DNA of 15,568 bases from Actinobacteria bacterium UBA2184 (GCA_002328745.1 DCVQ01000013.1:196-15763); one strand, 5' to 3'. Positions 6,891-14,045 are shown, counted from the stretch's first letter. The notes: generated from the letters alone by a model not told the origin. Made by a program: numbers and translations.

Positions 6891-7241
6891 CTACGTCGCC
6901 GCGTCGCCGAGCATCGCGCACGCCTCATCGTGAGAGGCAGCGCACGAGAAGATGCTGGAGAGCCGGGTGAGGGCGAGGATGTTGTCGACTGACTCGTTGG
7001 TCACGATCACGAGCCGCCCTCCGTGCGCGGAGTACTCCTTGGAGAGCGAGAGCAACAGACCGAGACCGGAGCTGTCGAGATACTCGAGTCCGGACAGGTC
7101 GAGCAGCGTGGAGGGCGGCGCGTGCTTGAGGATGCGGTCGATCGTCGTGCGAAACGCTGCACACTCGCCGTAGTCCAACTCTCCGTGAAGGACGAGGGTC
7201 CAGCGCTCTTCGTTTTGGTCGAGGTCGATCCGTAGTCCCAT
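6891..7241 (-). CDS. STAS-domain protein (anti-sigma factor antagonist-like)
   Basis: A 116-residue single-domain STAS protein of the SpoIIAA/RsbV type. ATG at 7241 gives MGLRIDLD, the normal first strand; a start at 7265 adds eight residues and has no ribosome-binding site, whereas GGGGGTG lies just before 7241. The conserved LDSSGLG loop (56-61 region) retains the serine (S57) phosphorylated by RsbW/SpoIIAB-type kinases. In the family the unphosphorylated form binds the kinase and frees a sigma factor. No kinase or sigma gene is in the window. It is divergent from a second STAS gene, separated by 143 bases, and is more diverged from the consensus (ELDYGECAAF instead of ELD..TAP.L). Confidence 0.85.
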   Translation of the reverse strand: MGLRIDLDQNEERWTLVLHGELDYGECAAFRTTIDRILKHAPPSTLLDLSGLEYLDSSGLGLLLSLSKEYSAHGGRLVIVTNESVDNILALTRLSSIFSCAASHDEACAMLGDAAT

Positions 7242-7316
7242 GCACACCCCCGGGAGCCTCGGCATCGTGATACTACCCTCGCCGGCCGCGCTTCACACGA
7301 CCGCCCGTCGATACGC

Positions 7317-7345
7317 TGGTCACCCATGCGGCGGGCAGGTACAAT
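7317..7345 (+). promoter_or_regulatory. Sigma-70-type promoter for the rightward STAS gene
   Basis: TGGTCA (7317-7322) and TACAAT (7340-7345) are spaced 17 bases apart and match the -35 and -10 consensus at 4 and 5 of 6 positions. The ATG is 40 bases further on. No matching leftward promoter was recognised. Confidence 0.6.
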
Positions 7346-7384
7346 CAACGTCGCACGCGTTTCCGGCCGAAGGCGGTGCACACG

Positions 7385-7720
7385 ATGGAGCTCGAGATCG
7401 CGATCGACCGTACGGACGAAGGATGCGTGCTGACGCTGTCCGGGGAGGTCGATCTCTACACGGCGCCGAACCTCAAGCAGGCTATCGTCGATAGCGTGGA
7501 TGACGGCTGCACGTCGCTCGTGATCGATCTCGAGCAGGTCAGCTTCATCGACAGTTCGGGCCTCGGCGTGCTCATCAGCGGTCTTCGGCGCGTCAAGGAA
7601 CACGGCGGCACGCTCCGGCTCGTGTGCACCAGAGACGGCATCCTGAAGATCTTCCGCATCACGGGCCTCGACAAGGTCTTCCCCGTCTTCGCGACGGCCG
7701 ACGAGGCGCGCGAGCTCTAG
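7385..7720 (+). CDS. STAS-domain anti-sigma factor antagonist (RsbV/SpoIIAA type)
   Basis: A 111-residue STAS protein with the full consensus: LSGEVDLYTAPNLK (about 18-31), LVIDLEQVSFIDSSGLGVL (about 45-63, phospho-acceptor S57) and the final helix region. It is predicted to be controlled by reversible phosphorylation in a partner-switching pathway. ATG 7385 gives a standard N-terminus; a GTG at 7376 would add three residues and cannot be excluded. The upstream AAGG (7370-7373) is a modest ribosome-binding site. It may be read into the tat genes: the stop is 67 bases before the tatB-like start with only a weak GC hairpin (7734-7750) between. Confidence 0.88.
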   Translation: MELEIAIDRTDEGCVLTLSGEVDLYTAPNLKQAIVDSVDDGCTSLVIDLEQVSFIDSSGLGVLISGLRRVKEHGGTLRLVCTRDGILKIFRITGLDKVFPVFATADEAREL

Positions 7721-7787
7721 CGGCCGCGGCCGGGCGCGTCCGGGGCGCGCGTGCGTGATGACCTTCTCCGATACGAGGAGTTGAACG

Positions 7788-8249
7788 TTGTTCGGCATCG
7801 GTGGCTGGGAGTTCATGCTCATCAGCGGTCTTGCGCTGCTCCTGCTCGGACCGGAGAAGCTGCCCGAGGTCGCCCGCACCATCGGGCGCTTCATGCGCGA
7901 CTTCCGCCGCTACCAGGACATGATGCAGTCCACCATCCGCGCGGAGATCTTCGCGAGCACGAGTCCCGCCGCCAAGGACGAGACCGCGACGCCCGCCGAC
8001 GCGGCCTCCACGAGCCTCGACGACAAGATCGCCGCAAGTCAGGCCCGCGCCCGCGGCGCGTCGGCTGCGGCGAAGGCCCCAGAGGACGCATCCCCGGCTG
8101 ACGACGCCGCTTCCGATGATGCGCCTTCGGCTGACGGGGCCGCCTCTGACGACGCGCCTTCGGCTGACGAGATTGCGTCCGAGGACGCCCCTGCAGCCGT
8201 CGAGGCCGCTTCCGAAGACGATGTGGCGGAGGAGGTGGAGGAGGGCTAA
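7788..8249 (+). CDS. tatB: Sec-independent translocase TatB-like protein, TTG start, acidic repeat tail
   Basis: A 153-residue TatA/TatB-family protein. It forms the substrate-binding part of the twin-arginine translocase with TatC. The N-terminus MFGIGGWEFMLI with Glu8 and a short membrane helix (about 6-22), then GPEKLPEVART and an amphipathic helix, is typical; the Glu in the membrane helix favours TatB over TatA. The start is TTG at 7788, fixed by GAGGAG (7775-7780) seven bases upstream and by the conserved N-terminus. From about residue 60 the protein is Ala/Asp/Ser/Glu-rich, ending in an 11-residue repeat, longer and more acidic than usual. tatC follows 14 bases downstream. A separate tatA is not seen; this protein may serve both roles. 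Confidence 0.85.
   Translation: MFGIGGWEFMLISGLALLLLGPEKLPEVARTIGRFMRDFRRYQDMMQSTIRAEIFASTSPAAKDETATPADAASTSLDDKIAASQARARGASAAAKAPEDASPADDAASDDAPSADGAASDDAPSADEIASEDAPAAVEAASEDDVAEEVEEG
8109..8222 (+). repeat. 33-bp in-frame tandem repeat in the tatB-like tail
   Basis: Units start at 8109, 8142, 8175 and 8208 (the last partial), encoding ASDDAPSADGA, ASDDAPSADEI, ASEDAPAAVEA and ASEDD. The first two copies are nearly identical, including a shared GCGCCTTCGGCTGACG; the third is degenerate. Copy number is expected to vary between strains. Confidence 0.8.
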
Positions 8250-8263
8250 GCGCCCTCGAACCC

Positions 8264-9016
8264 ATGCCTATCGAAGCCAAGCGTATGCCGTTCCTCGCTC
8301 ACCTCAACGAGCTTCGCAAGCGTCTGACGATCGTCGGTGCCGTGATCGTCACGCTGATCCTGGCGACCTACGCGTTCACCGACCAGATCTACGCGTTCCT
8401 GATCAAGCCGATGGAGTCCGTGATCTCGGGTCAGGCGGTGACGCTGGACGTCCTGGAGGGCATGACCAACCGCTTCCGGCTCTCGGTGTGGAGCGCGTTC
8501 GTCATCGGCAGCCCGGTCGTCATCTACCACACGCTCGCGTTCTTCCTTCCGGCCCTCAAGCCCAAGGAGCGCCGCTGGTTCATGCTCACCTTCGCTGTCG
8601 CCGTGGTGCTGTTCCTCGGCGGAGCGGCGTTCTGCTACCTGCTCATCCTCGAGCCGGGCGCCGCGTGGCTCGCGGGTCAGAACGGCGAGATCTTCTCCTT
8701 CATGCCGCGAGCGTCGAGCCTCATGTCGTTCGCGATGTGGTTCATGCTCGGCTTCGGCATCGCATTCGAGATCCCGATCGTCATCTTCTACCTGGTGTAC
8801 TTCAACGTCGTCCCGTACGCGAAGCTGCGCAAGAACTGGCGTTTCGTGTGGGTCGCCTCGTCCATCATCGCAGCGATGGTCACGCCGGACTGGTCGCCTG
8901 TGAGCATGGGCGCGCTTGCCGGCGCGATGATCGTGCTCTTCGAGATCACGATGCTCGTGCTGCGCATCCTGCTGTCGAAGAAGATCCGGGAGCAGAAGCT
9001 CGCGGAAGCCGCCTGA
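8264..9016 (+). CDS. tatC: Sec-independent translocase TatC
   Basis: A 250-residue polytopic membrane protein, the core receptor of the Tat pathway for folded, usually cofactor-containing proteins. It has the N-terminal FLAHLNELRKRL motif (usual form FLxHLxELRKRL) before the first membrane helix, six predicted helices, the FFLPALKPKERR segment before helix 3 with the conserved Glu, and FGIAFEIPIVIF in helix 4. The length is typical. ATG 8264 is used; ATG 8285 (MPFLAH) is an in-frame alternative giving a more usual TatC N-terminus. Neither has a strong ribosome-binding site, so coupling to tatB is likely. The next gene, hypA, suggests that exported [NiFe] hydrogenases are major cargo. Confidence 0.95.
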   Translation: MPIEAKRMPFLAHLNELRKRLTIVGAVIVTLILATYAFTDQIYAFLIKPMESVISGQAVTLDVLEGMTNRFRLSVWSAFVIGSPVVIYHTLAFFLPALKPKERRWFMLTFAVAVVLFLGGAAFCYLLILEPGAAWLAGQNGEIFSFMPRASSLMSFAMWFMLGFGIAFEIPIVIFYLVYFNVVPYAKLRKNWRFVWVASSIIAAMVTPDWSPVSMGALAGAMIVLFEITMLVLRILLSKKIREQKLAEAA

Positions 9017-9027
9017 GGCCGCGCGAG

Positions 9028-9372
9028 ATGCACGAGCTGGGCATCGCATCCGGGATCCTGTCCTCGGCCATCACCGCGGCCGAGAACGTCGGCGCCACCA
9101 CCATCTCGAGCGTGGACGTCTCCATCGGCGTGCTCACCGAGGTGATGGAAGACGCGCTGCAGTTCGCCTGGGACGAGTTGCGGCAGGGGACGATGGCCGA
9201 GAACGCCGCGCTCACCGTGACTATGCTGGGCGCCCGGTCGCGCTGCGCCGACTGCGGTCACGACTACGAGCACGGACGGTACGATGCCGCGCGGTGCCCG
9301 TCGTGCGGCAGCTATGTCGTGATGCTGCTCCAGGGCCGCGAACTCGATATCAACCGCATAGACGCCGACTAG
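9028..9372 (+). CDS. hypA: Hydrogenase nickel incorporation protein HypA
   Basis: A 114-residue nickel metallochaperone that delivers Ni to the large subunit of [NiFe] hydrogenase together with HypB. The N-terminal MHE, where His2 and the amino terminus bind nickel, fixes the start at ATG 9028. The zinc-ribbon cysteines are C73-x2-C76 and C90-x2-C93. Length and architecture are normal. It starts 11 bases after tatC without a clear ribosome-binding site, and hypB follows 12 bases later, so all are probably on one transcript. Hydrogenase subunits and hypCDEF must lie elsewhere. Confidence 0.95.
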   Translation: MHELGIASGILSSAITAAENVGATTISSVDVSIGVLTEVMEDALQFAWDELRQGTMAENAALTVTMLGARSRCADCGHDYEHGRYDAARCPSCGSYVVMLLQGRELDINRIDAD

Positions 9373-9384
9373 GGGGCCACGAAG

Positions 9385-10053
9385 GTGCAGATCGAGATCG
9401 AGCAGCGCATCCTCGCCGCGAACGAGCGGCTTGCCGCCGAGAACCGGGCGCGGTTCGACGAGCACGGCGTGTTCGTTGTCGATCTGATGGCCTCACCCGG
9501 CGCCGGCAAGACATCCACTATCCTTGCGACCATCGAGGCGCTGCGCGACCGCTACGCGATAGCGGTCATCGAGGGCGACATCGCGAGCAAGGTGGACGCC
9601 GAGAAGGTGCGCGCTCACGGCATCCCGGCGGTGCAGATCAACACGGGCGGCGCCTGCCACCTGGAGTCGGCGATGATCCGCCGGGCAGTCGATACGCTCG
9701 ATCTTGCCGAGCTGGACCTCATCATCATCGAGAACGTGGGCAACCTGGTCTGCCCCTCGGACTTCGATCTGGGCGAACACGCCAAGGTGATGATCCTCTC
9801 GGTGCCCGAAGGCCACGACAAGCCCTACAAGTACCCGAACATCTTCCAGGTCTCGCAGGCCGTGATCCTCAACAAGTACGACACGATGAGCGTGTTCGAC
9901 TTCGACGAGGCCGAGTTCCGCGAGGTGGTCCGGGGCCTGAACGGGCTCGCCCCGATCTTCCCGATGTCCGCCACAAAGGGCGAGGGCGTGCAGGCATGGG
10001 CCGAGTGGCTCGCGGGCCGCGTAGAGGACGCGAAGACCGGAAGGGGCGCGTGA
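9385..10053 (+). CDS. hypB: Hydrogenase nickel incorporation GTPase HypB
   Basis: A 222-residue SIMIBI-class GTPase that transfers nickel to HypA and the hydrogenase in a GTP-dependent step. It shows the P-loop SPGAGKTS (37-44), the GDI switch region, metal-site residues C91-H92 (GGACHLE) and C123 (NLVCPSDFDLGE), and NKYD for guanine recognition. It lacks both the His-rich stretch and the N-terminal CxxCGC high-affinity nickel motif, so it has only the G-domain metal site. The start is GTG 9385, a few bases after GGGGG (9373-9377). The stop overlaps the next start by one base (TGATG), implying coupling to the HD-domain gene. Confidence 0.95.
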   Translation: MQIEIEQRILAANERLAAENRARFDEHGVFVVDLMASPGAGKTSTILATIEALRDRYAIAVIEGDIASKVDAEKVRAHGIPAVQINTGGACHLESAMIRRAVDTLDLAELDLIIIENVGNLVCPSDFDLGEHAKVMILSVPEGHDKPYKYPNIFQVSQAVILNKYDTMSVFDFDEAEFREVVRGLNGLAPIFPMSATKGEGVQAWAEWLAGRVEDAKTGRGA

Positions 10054-10604
10054 TGGACCGCCAGGAAGCACTCGAGCTCGTTCGCGAGCGTATCGGCTCG
10101 GCCAACCTCGTCAATCACTGCATCGCGACCGAGGTCATCATGGAGGCTCTCGCGAAGCACTTCGGCCTGCCCGACGCCGATGTCGAGCGCTGGGCGCTGG
10201 CCGGGCTGCTGCACGACCTCGATTACGCCGAGACGGCCGAGGACTTCGAGCGGCACGGTGTGGTCACCGCCGGGCTGCTCGCCGGGAAGCTCGATGAGGA
10301 GTCGATCCACGCGGTGCTCGCGCATGCCGACAAGGCGCCGCGCGAGTCGCTCATGGACCGCGCTCTCTACGCGGCGGATCCCACGACCGGGTTCATCGTC
10401 GCAGCAGCGCTCGTGCGTCCCGACAAGGCGCTCGCGAACGTCGAGGTGCGCTCCCTTCTCAAGCGGTGGAAGGAGAAGGCGTTCGCGCGCGGCGCCAACC
10501 GGGAGCAGATGGCGGCCTGCGAGGATCTCGGCCTCACGCGCGAGGAGTTCCTCGCGCTCTCGCTTCAGGCGATGCAGGCGCGGGCGGCCGAGATCGGGCT
10601 GTAG
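10053..10604 (+). CDS. HD-domain protein, putative metal-dependent phosphohydrolase
   Basis: A 183-residue protein translated from ATG 10053, overlapping the hypB stop by one base. The HD signature is present: H22 in the first helix, H54-D55 (LLHDLDYAET), further His residues in the middle (ERHG, LAHAD) and an Asp in the ALYAADPTTG helix, enough for a metal site. The C-terminal part is helical. Such small HD proteins are uncharacterised; nucleotide or phosphate-ester hydrolysis is the family expectation. Physical coupling to hypB suggests a hydrogenase-related or nucleotide-related role but may be only operon economy. It is the last gene before the topA promoter. Confidence 0.85.
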   Translation: MDRQEALELVRERIGSANLVNHCIATEVIMEALAKHFGLPDADVERWALAGLLHDLDYAETAEDFERHGVVTAGLLAGKLDEESIHAVLAHADKAPRESLMDRALYAADPTTGFIVAAALVRPDKALANVEVRSLLKRWKEKAFARGANREQMAACEDLGLTREEFLALSLQAMQARAAEIGL

Positions 10605-10625
10605 CGCGCCCTCCGGTACGGGGGT

Positions 10626-10640
10626 CCGGCGCTTCGCCGG
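10626..10640 (+). terminator. Short hairpin after the HD-domain gene
   Basis: CCGGCG (10626-10631) and CGCCGG (10635-10640) form a 6-pair stem with a 3-base loop, 22 bases after the stop. There is no T-tract, so function as a terminator is uncertain. Confidence 0.35.
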
Positions 10641-10664
10641 CGATCGGCTGCGATTGCGATCCGG

Positions 10665-10695
10665 TTTACGCCTGGCTTGACGCGCCATATATACT
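10665..10695 (+). promoter_or_regulatory. topA: Promoter for topA
   Basis: TTTACG (10665-10670) is followed after 17 bases by TATATA (10688-10693), overlapping TATACT (10690-10695) at 19 bases. This is the most A/T-rich spot in the gap and lies about 40 bases before the ATG. A nearby TTGACG (10677-10682) is too close to the -10 to pair with it. Confidence 0.5.
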
Positions 10696-10733
10696 CGGCA
10701 GGAATTGCCCGCCGACCCCCGGAGGCCGCGCAC

Positions 10734-13295
10734 ATGCGCCTCGTCATCTCTGAGAAGAACATCGCCGCCCGCCGCATCGCCGAGATCCTGGCAGTGGGCA
10801 AACCGAAGGCCGACAAGGTCTACACGACGCCCGTCTATTACTTCCGCCGTGACGGCGAGGACTGGGCTTCCATCGGCCTCAAGGGCCACATCATGGAGGT
10901 CGACTTCGCCGAGGAGCTCGCCGCCGAAGGCGTGCGGGCGCTCGCCGCGACGGACCCCCGCGTCCTCACCGGCGGCGTGGCCGACCTGATCTCCGAGGGC
11001 CAGCCCGTGGCGCTCAACCGGTGGCGTCTCGAGACGCTGCCGGTGCTGGCGCGCGTCGACGTGGAGAAGCTGCCCAAAGAGAAGGGCATCATCCAATCGA
11101 TCAAGAACCTCGCGAAGAAGGCCGACTCGGTGATCATCGCAACCGACTTCGACCGCGAGGGCGAGCTCATCGGCGCCGACGCGCGCGACATCGTGCGTAC
11201 GGTGAACAAGACGGTGCCGGTCACCCGCGTGCGCTTCTCGGCCATCACGAAGGACGAGATCGAGCGGGCCTTTGGCGACGAAGGCACGCTCTCCGAAGAG
11301 CTCGCGCAGGCGGGGGAGACCCGGCAGGACATCGATCTCATCTGGGGCGCGGTCCTCACGCGGTACCTCACCCTCGCCCTGCAGCACGTCACCCGCAAGC
11401 CGTACGGCGACGTGCTCTCGTCCGGGCGGGTGCAGACGCCCACGCTCAAGCTGATCGTCGACCGCGAGCTCGAGCGGGACGCATTCGTGCCCGAGGACTT
11501 CTGGGTCGTCCGGGCCTCCTTCGCCAAGGACGGCGAGGAGTTCGGTGCGACGCACGCCACCGAACGCTTCAAGTCCGAGGCGGACGCGCGCGCCGTGATG
11601 GACACGGTCGCGGCGGAGACCACCGGGAGAGTCGAGTCGGTCAAGCGCACGCGCCGGCAGGTTCCGGCGCCCACCCCGTTCAACACGACCGCGCTCATGG
11701 CCGCCGCCGCCTCCGAGGGCATCTCGCCTTCGCAGACGATGCGTGTCGCCGAGTCGCTGTACATGAGCGGCTACATCTCGTATCCGCGCGTCGACAACAC
11801 CGTATACCCGCCAAGCCTCGACCTGCGCGGGCTCCTGCGCTCGCTCACGGAGGTGCCGTTCTACCGCGAGCACGCGCAGAAGCTGCTCGCCAAGGGAGGG
11901 CTTACCCCCACGCGCGGAGCCAAGGAGACGACCGACCACCCGCCGATCCACCCCACGGGGGCGGTGGACCCCGACAAGCTCGACCCGCAGGCGTGGAAGC
12001 TCTACAACCTCGTCGCTCGGCGGTTCATGGCGACGCTCTCCGAGCCGGCGGTGCTCGAGGGGACCCGCATCGACCTCGGGGTCGCGGGCGAGCGCTTCGT
12101 CGCGAAGGGCGACATCGTGGTCGCGCCCGGTTTCAGGGCGATCTACCCCTACGGCCTGCGCAAGGACGAGCACCTCCCCGCGCTCGATGAAGGCGAGAGC
12201 ATCGCGTTCCTCGGCGCGGAGATGGAAGCGAAGCAGACGCAACCGCCCGCCCGTCACTCGCAGGGCAAGCTCATCCAGGAGATGGAGAAGCTGGGGCTCG
12301 GCACCAAAGCCACGCGCCACGACATCATCCAGACCCTCTACGACCGCAAGTACATCCAGAACGATCCGGCCGAGCCCACGCAGAAGGGCCGCGCGGTCAT
12401 CACGGCGCTCTCGCGCTACGCGGGCGAGATCACCACGCCCGACATGACACACCAGCTCGAAGAGGAGATGGACGCGATCGCCAACGGCCGTGCCACGCTC
12501 GCGGAGGTGCTCGGCCACTCGCAGCGGGCGCTTGCGCAGGTCGTCGAGGAGCTGCTGCCGCGCGTGCCCGAGGTGGCCGATCTGCTGAAGGGCGCCATCG
12601 ACGAGGACGCGAAGGTCGGGAAGTGCCCCGTGTCGGGACACGACCTTCTCATCAAGTTCTCGCCGAAGAACAAGACGTACTTCGTCGGCTGCTCGGGCTA
12701 TCCCGAGTGCTCGGTGACGTACCCGCTCCCCAAGAACGCGAAGTACCAGGCCGTCGAGGAGATGTGCGAGACGTGCGGCAGCCCGCAGGTACGCATCATC
12801 CAGTTCAAGAAGCGTCCGCGCGTGATGTGCCTGAGCCCGGACTGTCCGACGAAGAAGGGCCCCGAGATCGTCATCGCTCCCGGCGGCTGTCCCACCGGCG
12901 ATGGCGGCGATCTGATCGTGCAGTACTCGGGCGTGGGCAGCCGGTACGTCCGCTGCACCAACTACGAGAACTGCAAGACCTCGTACCCGCTGCCGCAGCA
13001 GGGCGACATCGAGCCCACCACCGAGCGCTGCGAATGTGGAACACCCAAGGTCATCGTGCACACGAAGAAGGGCCCGTGGACCATCTGTATCGATCCGGCC
13101 TGCCCCCTCAAGCCCGAGCGGCCCGCCTTCCGGGGACGGGGCAGGGGCGGCGCCACGCGTGCCGCGGCTGGCGCTGGCAAGAAGGCCGCGCCTGCGAAGA
13201 AGCCCGCGGCCAAGAAGCCCGCGGCCAAGAAGCCCGCGGCCAAGAAGCCTGCGGCACCCCGCAAGCGACCGCCGGCCACGAAGGACGACGCCTGA
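10734..13295 (+). CDS. topA: Type IA DNA topoisomerase I, archaeal type, with zinc ribbons and Lys-rich tail
   Basis: An 853-residue enzyme that relaxes negative supercoils through a 5'-phosphotyrosine link. ATG 10734 has GGAGG (10721-10725) eight bases upstream; an earlier frame start at 10677 would overlap the promoter. The TOPRIM domain has E7 (ISEKN) and D138-x-D140-x-E142 (TDFDREGELIG). The catalytic tyrosine is Y350 in ISYPRVDNTVYP. MRLVISEKN-AARRIAEIL, GLKGHIMEVDF, DLIWGAVLTRYL and SYPR-DN fit the archaeal TopA group, not the usual bacterial form (ITYMRTDS). After about residue 620 come four Cys-rich zinc-ribbon-like units, then a basic tail with four KKPAA repeats like the C-termini of actinobacterial topoisomerases. 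Val replaces the usual Thr in YPRTD. Chromosomal copy likely additional to a normal bacterial topA elsewhere; unverified. Confidence 0.93.
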   Translation: MRLVISEKNIAARRIAEILAVGKPKADKVYTTPVYYFRRDGEDWASIGLKGHIMEVDFAEELAAEGVRALAATDPRVLTGGVADLISEGQPVALNRWRLETLPVLARVDVEKLPKEKGIIQSIKNLAKKADSVIIATDFDREGELIGADARDIVRTVNKTVPVTRVRFSAITKDEIERAFGDEGTLSEELAQAGETRQDIDLIWGAVLTRYLTLALQHVTRKPYGDVLSSGRVQTPTLKLIVDRELERDAFVPEDFWVVRASFAKDGEEFGATHATERFKSEADARAVMDTVAAETTGRVESVKRTRRQVPAPTPFNTTALMAAAASEGISPSQTMRVAESLYMSGYISYPRVDNTVYPPSLDLRGLLRSLTEVPFYREHAQKLLAKGGLTPTRGAKETTDHPPIHPTGAVDPDKLDPQAWKLYNLVARRFMATLSEPAVLEGTRIDLGVAGERFVAKGDIVVAPGFRAIYPYGLRKDEHLPALDEGESIAFLGAEMEAKQTQPPARHSQGKLIQEMEKLGLGTKATRHDIIQTLYDRKYIQNDPAEPTQKGRAVITALSRYAGEITTPDMTHQLEEEMDAIANGRATLAEVLGHSQRALAQVVEELLPRVPEVADLLKGAIDEDAKVGKCPVSGHDLLIKFSPKNKTYFVGCSGYPECSVTYPLPKNAKYQAVEEMCETCGSPQVRIIQFKKRPRVMCLSPDCPTKKGPEIVIAPGGCPTGDGGDLIVQYSGVGSRYVRCTNYENCKTSYPLPQQGDIEPTTERCECGTPKVIVHTKKGPWTICIDPACPLKPERPAFRGRGRGGATRAAAGAGKKAAPAKKPAAKKPAAKKPAAKKPAAPRKRPPATKDDA
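13197..13256 (+). repeat. Four 15-bp tandem repeats encoding KKPAA in the topA tail
   Basis: AAGAAGCCCGCGGCC is repeated exactly three times and then with two changes in the fourth copy (AAGAAGCCTGCGGCA). It encodes a basic DNA-binding-type tail. It is prone to slippage, so copy number may vary. Confidence 0.9.
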
Positions 13296-13367
13296 GCCGT
13301 TTCGCGTGAGCGTGCGAGAGGCGTTGGGCATCTATCCGGTAAGTCGCGCGTCCGCACGGAGGCTGCC

Positions 13368-14045
13368 ATGAGGATCGCCGTCGTCCAGCACAGGTTCCGT
13401 CCCACGCCAGCCCAGGACCTCGAGGCGCTGGTGCTCGCGGCCAGCCGGGCGGCGGCCGAGGGCGCCGGGCTGGTGCTCCTGCCGGTGGTGCCCGACCTCG
13501 ACGAGGGCCCGCTCGCCGACGACCTGTGGCGGCGGCTGGCAGCCGAAGCGCCGAACACCCTCGTGCTCGTGCCGCGCGCCGGCGAGGAAGCCGCGGTGGC
13601 CGTCGACGACCTGGACGGGCTCGGTCGCGTGGCGCTACTGCCCGGCGACGCGTCGTTCGATCCCGATACGCTCGCGCAGGTCTTCGCCGAGCGGCCCGAT
13701 ATCGCGCTCCTTGCCCCCGGCGCCGAGTCCGAGCTGCAGGCTCAGGCCGTCCTCGAGTTCGCGATCGGCCTGAGCACGTCGCTGGCCTCGGTCGTGTTCA
13801 TCGTGGAGCCCGACGGGGCGGAGGTCGGGGAGCCGGGGCACGGCGGCTCGGCCATCGTCTACCTCGGCGACGTGATGGCCGAGGCTTCTTCCGGCGACGA
13901 CGTCATCGTCGCCGACGTCCCCCTGCCCGCCGGCCGGCCGGAACCGCTCGGGGCGCTCCCGGAGGTTCCGCTGCTGCTCGCGCAACGCTTCGCGACCCAC
14001 CGCGGCCGGAAGCTCGCGGTGGAGTATCCGGCCGATCTCGGCTGA
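13368..14045 (+). CDS. Nitrilase-fold (C-N hydrolase-like) protein lacking the catalytic triad
   Basis: A 225-residue protein; ATG 13368 has GGAGG (13358-13362) five bases upstream. The start MRIAVVQHRFRP..., the AAAEGAGLVLLP strand, QAQAVLEFAIGLSTSLASVVF and the GGSAIVYLGDVMAEA...DDVIVADV segment follow the order of carbon-nitrogen hydrolases (A-E-x-ENQ helix, GGS, D-x-x-G, E-x-x-v-a-d-v). The catalytic Glu expected after LP is replaced (LLPVVPD). There is no cysteine anywhere in the protein, so the nucleophile is missing; the chain is also shorter than the usual 260-300 residues. It is probably a non-enzymatic or binding protein. It lies alone between topA and the malic enzyme promoter. Similarity is by pattern only. 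Confidence 0.6.
   Translation: MRIAVVQHRFRPTPAQDLEALVLAASRAAAEGAGLVLLPVVPDLDEGPLADDLWRRLAAEAPNTLVLVPRAGEEAAVAVDDLDGLGRVALLPGDASFDPDTLAQVFAERPDIALLAPGAESELQAQAVLEFAIGLSTSLASVVFIVEPDGAEVGEPGHGGSAIVYLGDVMAEASSGDDVIVADVPLPAGRPEPLGALPEVPLLLAQRFATHRGRKLAVEYPADLG

Noticed and set aside
7721..7752. GC-rich inverted repeats before tatB as a terminator
   Set aside because: The best stem is five pairs (GCGCG / CGCGC) in a CG-rich run with no T-tract; too weak to call.
10677..10733. An earlier ATG for topA adding 19 residues
   Set aside because: It would place the likely -10 element inside the coding sequence, has no ribosome-binding site, and adds residues before the conserved first strand of the TOPRIM domain.
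13197..13256. The 15-bp repeats as a CRISPR array or regulatory iteron
   Set aside because: They are contiguous, in frame, without spacers, and encode the basic KKPAA tail.
9825..13331. A 1168-codon open frame on the minus strand opposite hypB, the HD gene and topA
   Set aside because: Its product is Arg/Leu/Gly/His-rich low-complexity sequence without recognisable motifs, and it mirrors three well-supported genes on the other strand. Long antisense open frames are expected in DNA with this GC bias.
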